Below are positions 15,185 to 16,168 of a DNA stretch of 16,168 nucleotides, piece by piece. The translations under genes and the position numbers were made by a program. The notes under the pieces are model-generated. The model had not been told where the DNA came from. It saw only the letters and a program-made list of their open reading frames with translations, and made no database searches. Every line of letters begins with the position of its first letter. The first letter of the stretch is position 1. The DNA is from Ilumatobacteraceae bacterium (GTDB taxonomy: Bacteria; Actinomycetota; Acidimicrobiia; Acidimicrobiales; Ilumatobacteraceae): assembly GCA_023257035.1 (NCBI GenBank), contig JALRDI010000148.1, positions 1-16,168 of the forward strand, in the 5' to 3' direction.

Positions 15185-15888
15185 CACACCAGCGGCCAGG
15201 GGTATCGATGGCCAGTTTCATCGATTGGAAACTCTCCAACCTCGGCGGTTTGACGACAACGTTCGCGCATTGCGTCAATCTCATGCCGGTCGAGGAGTTC
15301 ATCAAGTTCCTCTGGTGGGTCGTCCGCAAGTTGGGCAAGCGCTTCGCGATGCTGAACCGATATCGGTTCACCACCAAAGTCCCAGATCACTGTGCGCAAC
15401 TTGAACTCAGCCGCAAAACACAAGCCATTGTCGATGGCCCAAACATGGTCGTGTGCAAGCAAACAATGTCCGCTTTTGCGGTCGGTGTTGTTCGCCGCTA
15501 GGTCGAGAACGGCGATCCCGCGTAGCTCATCGTGAAGATCTTCCCGTGATTCGAAAATGGTGAAGTAGTGCTCTGAGTGGTCGGCATCGACAAACCATTG
15601 CAGCGAGCCAACACCGAGAGGTCCGTCACGAATGATCGTTGGAGGAACCGCACCAATCTTGAGTGCTTCGCTCACGACGTAGGTAGCACGTTCACGCCGG
15701 TGAAGTCCCGGTTCGAAATCCCAGAGCGGGCGTTCACCTCGTATTGGTTTGTAAATCGCACGGTGCTCAACATCGCCAGAACGAACAAATACCGCAAATG
15801 TTGCATTCGAACTCCACGGCATCCGACCTTCAATTTCGAGATCGGCTCGCTGCAGGAAGTCGATCCGGTCTAATTCATCCGCGGACAT
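15184..15888 (-). CDS. SCO1664-family protein (PI3/PI4-kinase-like fold)
   Basis: A 234-residue actinobacterial protein of the SCO1664 family (TIGR03843). It has kinase-like features: AIYKP with a lysine at residue 47 (ATP contact), LDLAANNTDRKSGH (D129, N133, R137, K138) as the catalytic loop, and WAIDNGLCF (D153) in the metal-binding position. This order resembles phosphatidylinositol-kinase and HipA-like folds. The activity and substrate are not established. In many actinobacteria the family lies next to a DUF3090 gene, and mycobacterial members are near mshC. Here the start ATG at 15888 overlaps the end of a truncated DUF3090 reading frame by 19 bases. The stop overlaps the start of the next gene as TGATG. 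Confidence 0.9.
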   Translation of the reverse strand: MSADELDRIDFLQRADLEIEGRMPWSSNATFAVFVRSGDVEHRAIYKPIRGERPLWDFEPGLHRRERATYVVSEALKIGAVPPTIIRDGPLGVGSLQWFVDADHSEHYFTIFESREDLHDELRGIAVLDLAANNTDRKSGHCLLAHDHVWAIDNGLCFAAEFKLRTVIWDFGGEPISVQHREALAQLADDPPEELDELLDRHEIDAMRERCRQTAEVGEFPIDETGHRYPWPLV

Positions 15889-16040
15889 ACGTGCCCATCT
15901 GGGTCAACGACGCCATCACACCAGTGACATGGGGGTCGCCCGGCTGAAACCGCTGCCTCGGCATACTCACAAAATGCCGTCGCTTGTCCACGGGTAATGG
16001 AGAGACGAATACGGCCAAGGTCTTCGAACTCGTCCAACAC
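15870..16040 (-). pseudogene. DUF3090 family protein, C-terminal remnant
   Basis: About 56 residues matching only the C-terminal end of DUF3090: RIRLSITRGQATAFCEYA, then GRPPCHWCDGVVDPDGHVCP. This end has the family's zinc-ribbon-like CxxC and HxC residues intact. Full-length members are roughly 170-200 residues. Upstream the minus frame loses similarity, and a plus-strand gene starts at 16063. The only sensible start is a GTG at 16040, with no convincing ribosome-binding site. An ATG at 16088 exists but would run through the coding region of that plus-strand gene. The end overlaps the SCO1664-family start by 19 bases, as in an intact operon. It is probably a truncated gene, or possibly a stand-alone zinc-knuckle peptide. 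Confidence 0.7.
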
Positions 16041-16062
16041 AGAAATTCTTAAGGAAGTTCTA

Positions 16063-16168
16063 ATGGCCAAATGGCGATTACTTTTCATGGCAATTCCAGT
16101 CGTAGCAATTGTGCTTGGACTTCGCTATGTCGTTCACTATGTATTGAACACGGGTGAGCTCGTTTCAT
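16063..16168 (+). CDS. Membrane-anchored protein, N-terminal part (runs off the window)
   Basis: Plus-strand frame opening at ATG 16063 with a strong ribosome-binding site AAGGAAG six bases upstream and no stop before the window ends. The 35 visible residues start MAKWRLLFMAIPVVAIVLGL and continue RYVVHYVLNTGELVS, a positively charged start followed by one hydrophobic helix. This is either a signal anchor or an uncleaved signal peptide, with the rest outside the membrane. I do not recognise the family. It is divergent from the DUF3090 remnant, whose missing 5' half would have occupied this position. Confidence 0.6.
   Translation, partial: MAKWRLLFMAIPVVAIVLGLRYVVHYVLNTGELVS

Noticed and set aside
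1..16168. Defence system, prophage, integron, CRISPR or biosynthetic cluster
   Set aside because: No tandem spaced repeats, integrase, transposase, nuclease-helicase pair, toxin-antitoxin pair or synthase modules are visible. All long frames fit housekeeping, transport or regulatory families.

Overview
The window looks like a dense chromosomal segment from an actinobacterium. The evidence is a WhiB iron-sulfur regulator, a DUF3107 protein, a PdtaS-type histidine kinase with its characteristic N-terminal sensor, and a minus-strand cluster of DUF3090 remnant plus SCO1664-family protein. The base composition is only moderately GC-rich and GTG/TTG starts are common. A secreted protein with the 'DTR' repeat signature fits Acidimicrobiia-like lineages, but that class-level placement is inference. 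I see no rRNA, tRNA, CRISPR array, insertion sequence or prophage gene.

Layout, left to right. 1-477 (minus): 5' part of a secreted DTR-repeat protein that carries an in-frame amber codon just after its signal peptide. 662-1846 (plus): MFS transporter of the oxalate/formate or monocarboxylate type. 1856-3661 (minus): M3-family oligoendopeptidase. 3760-5641 (plus): a TetR regulator followed by a Bcr/CflA-like drug-efflux MFS. 5715-7185 (plus): DUF3107 protein overlapping an RlmI-type rRNA methyltransferase. 7143-7724 (minus): an HD-domain protein whose ligand set matches the diiron oxygenase (PhnZ-like) branch. 7794-10121 (plus): PdtaS-type kinase followed by an MscS-type channel. 10140-10442 (minus): WhiB. 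10683-11369 (plus): glycerophosphodiester phosphodiesterase. 11350-12294 (minus): diacylglycerol-kinase-family lipid kinase. 12367-14146 (plus): etfB-etfA. 14186-16040 (minus): uncharacterised 332-aa protein, SCO1664-family kinase-like protein and a truncated DUF3090 piece. 16063-end (plus): start of a small membrane-anchored protein.

Functional links. TetR and the Bcr/CflA pump form a likely self-contained efflux module. The kinase and channel may form an envelope-stress operon. The phosphodiesterase and lipid kinase are convergent neighbours in phospholipid metabolism. etfBA supplies electron transfer from flavin dehydrogenases that are not encoded here. The segment is very compact: five convergent gene pairs have 3' ends that overlap or lie within 39 bases, and two of them overlap in coding sequence (43 and 20 bp).

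Most worth checking: the amber-interrupted secreted protein, the 5'-truncated DUF3090 gene, the HD oxygenase candidate and its antisense overlap, the repeat-rich whiB upstream region, and the G-rich tract ahead of etfB. I did not find a clearly new multi-gene system.
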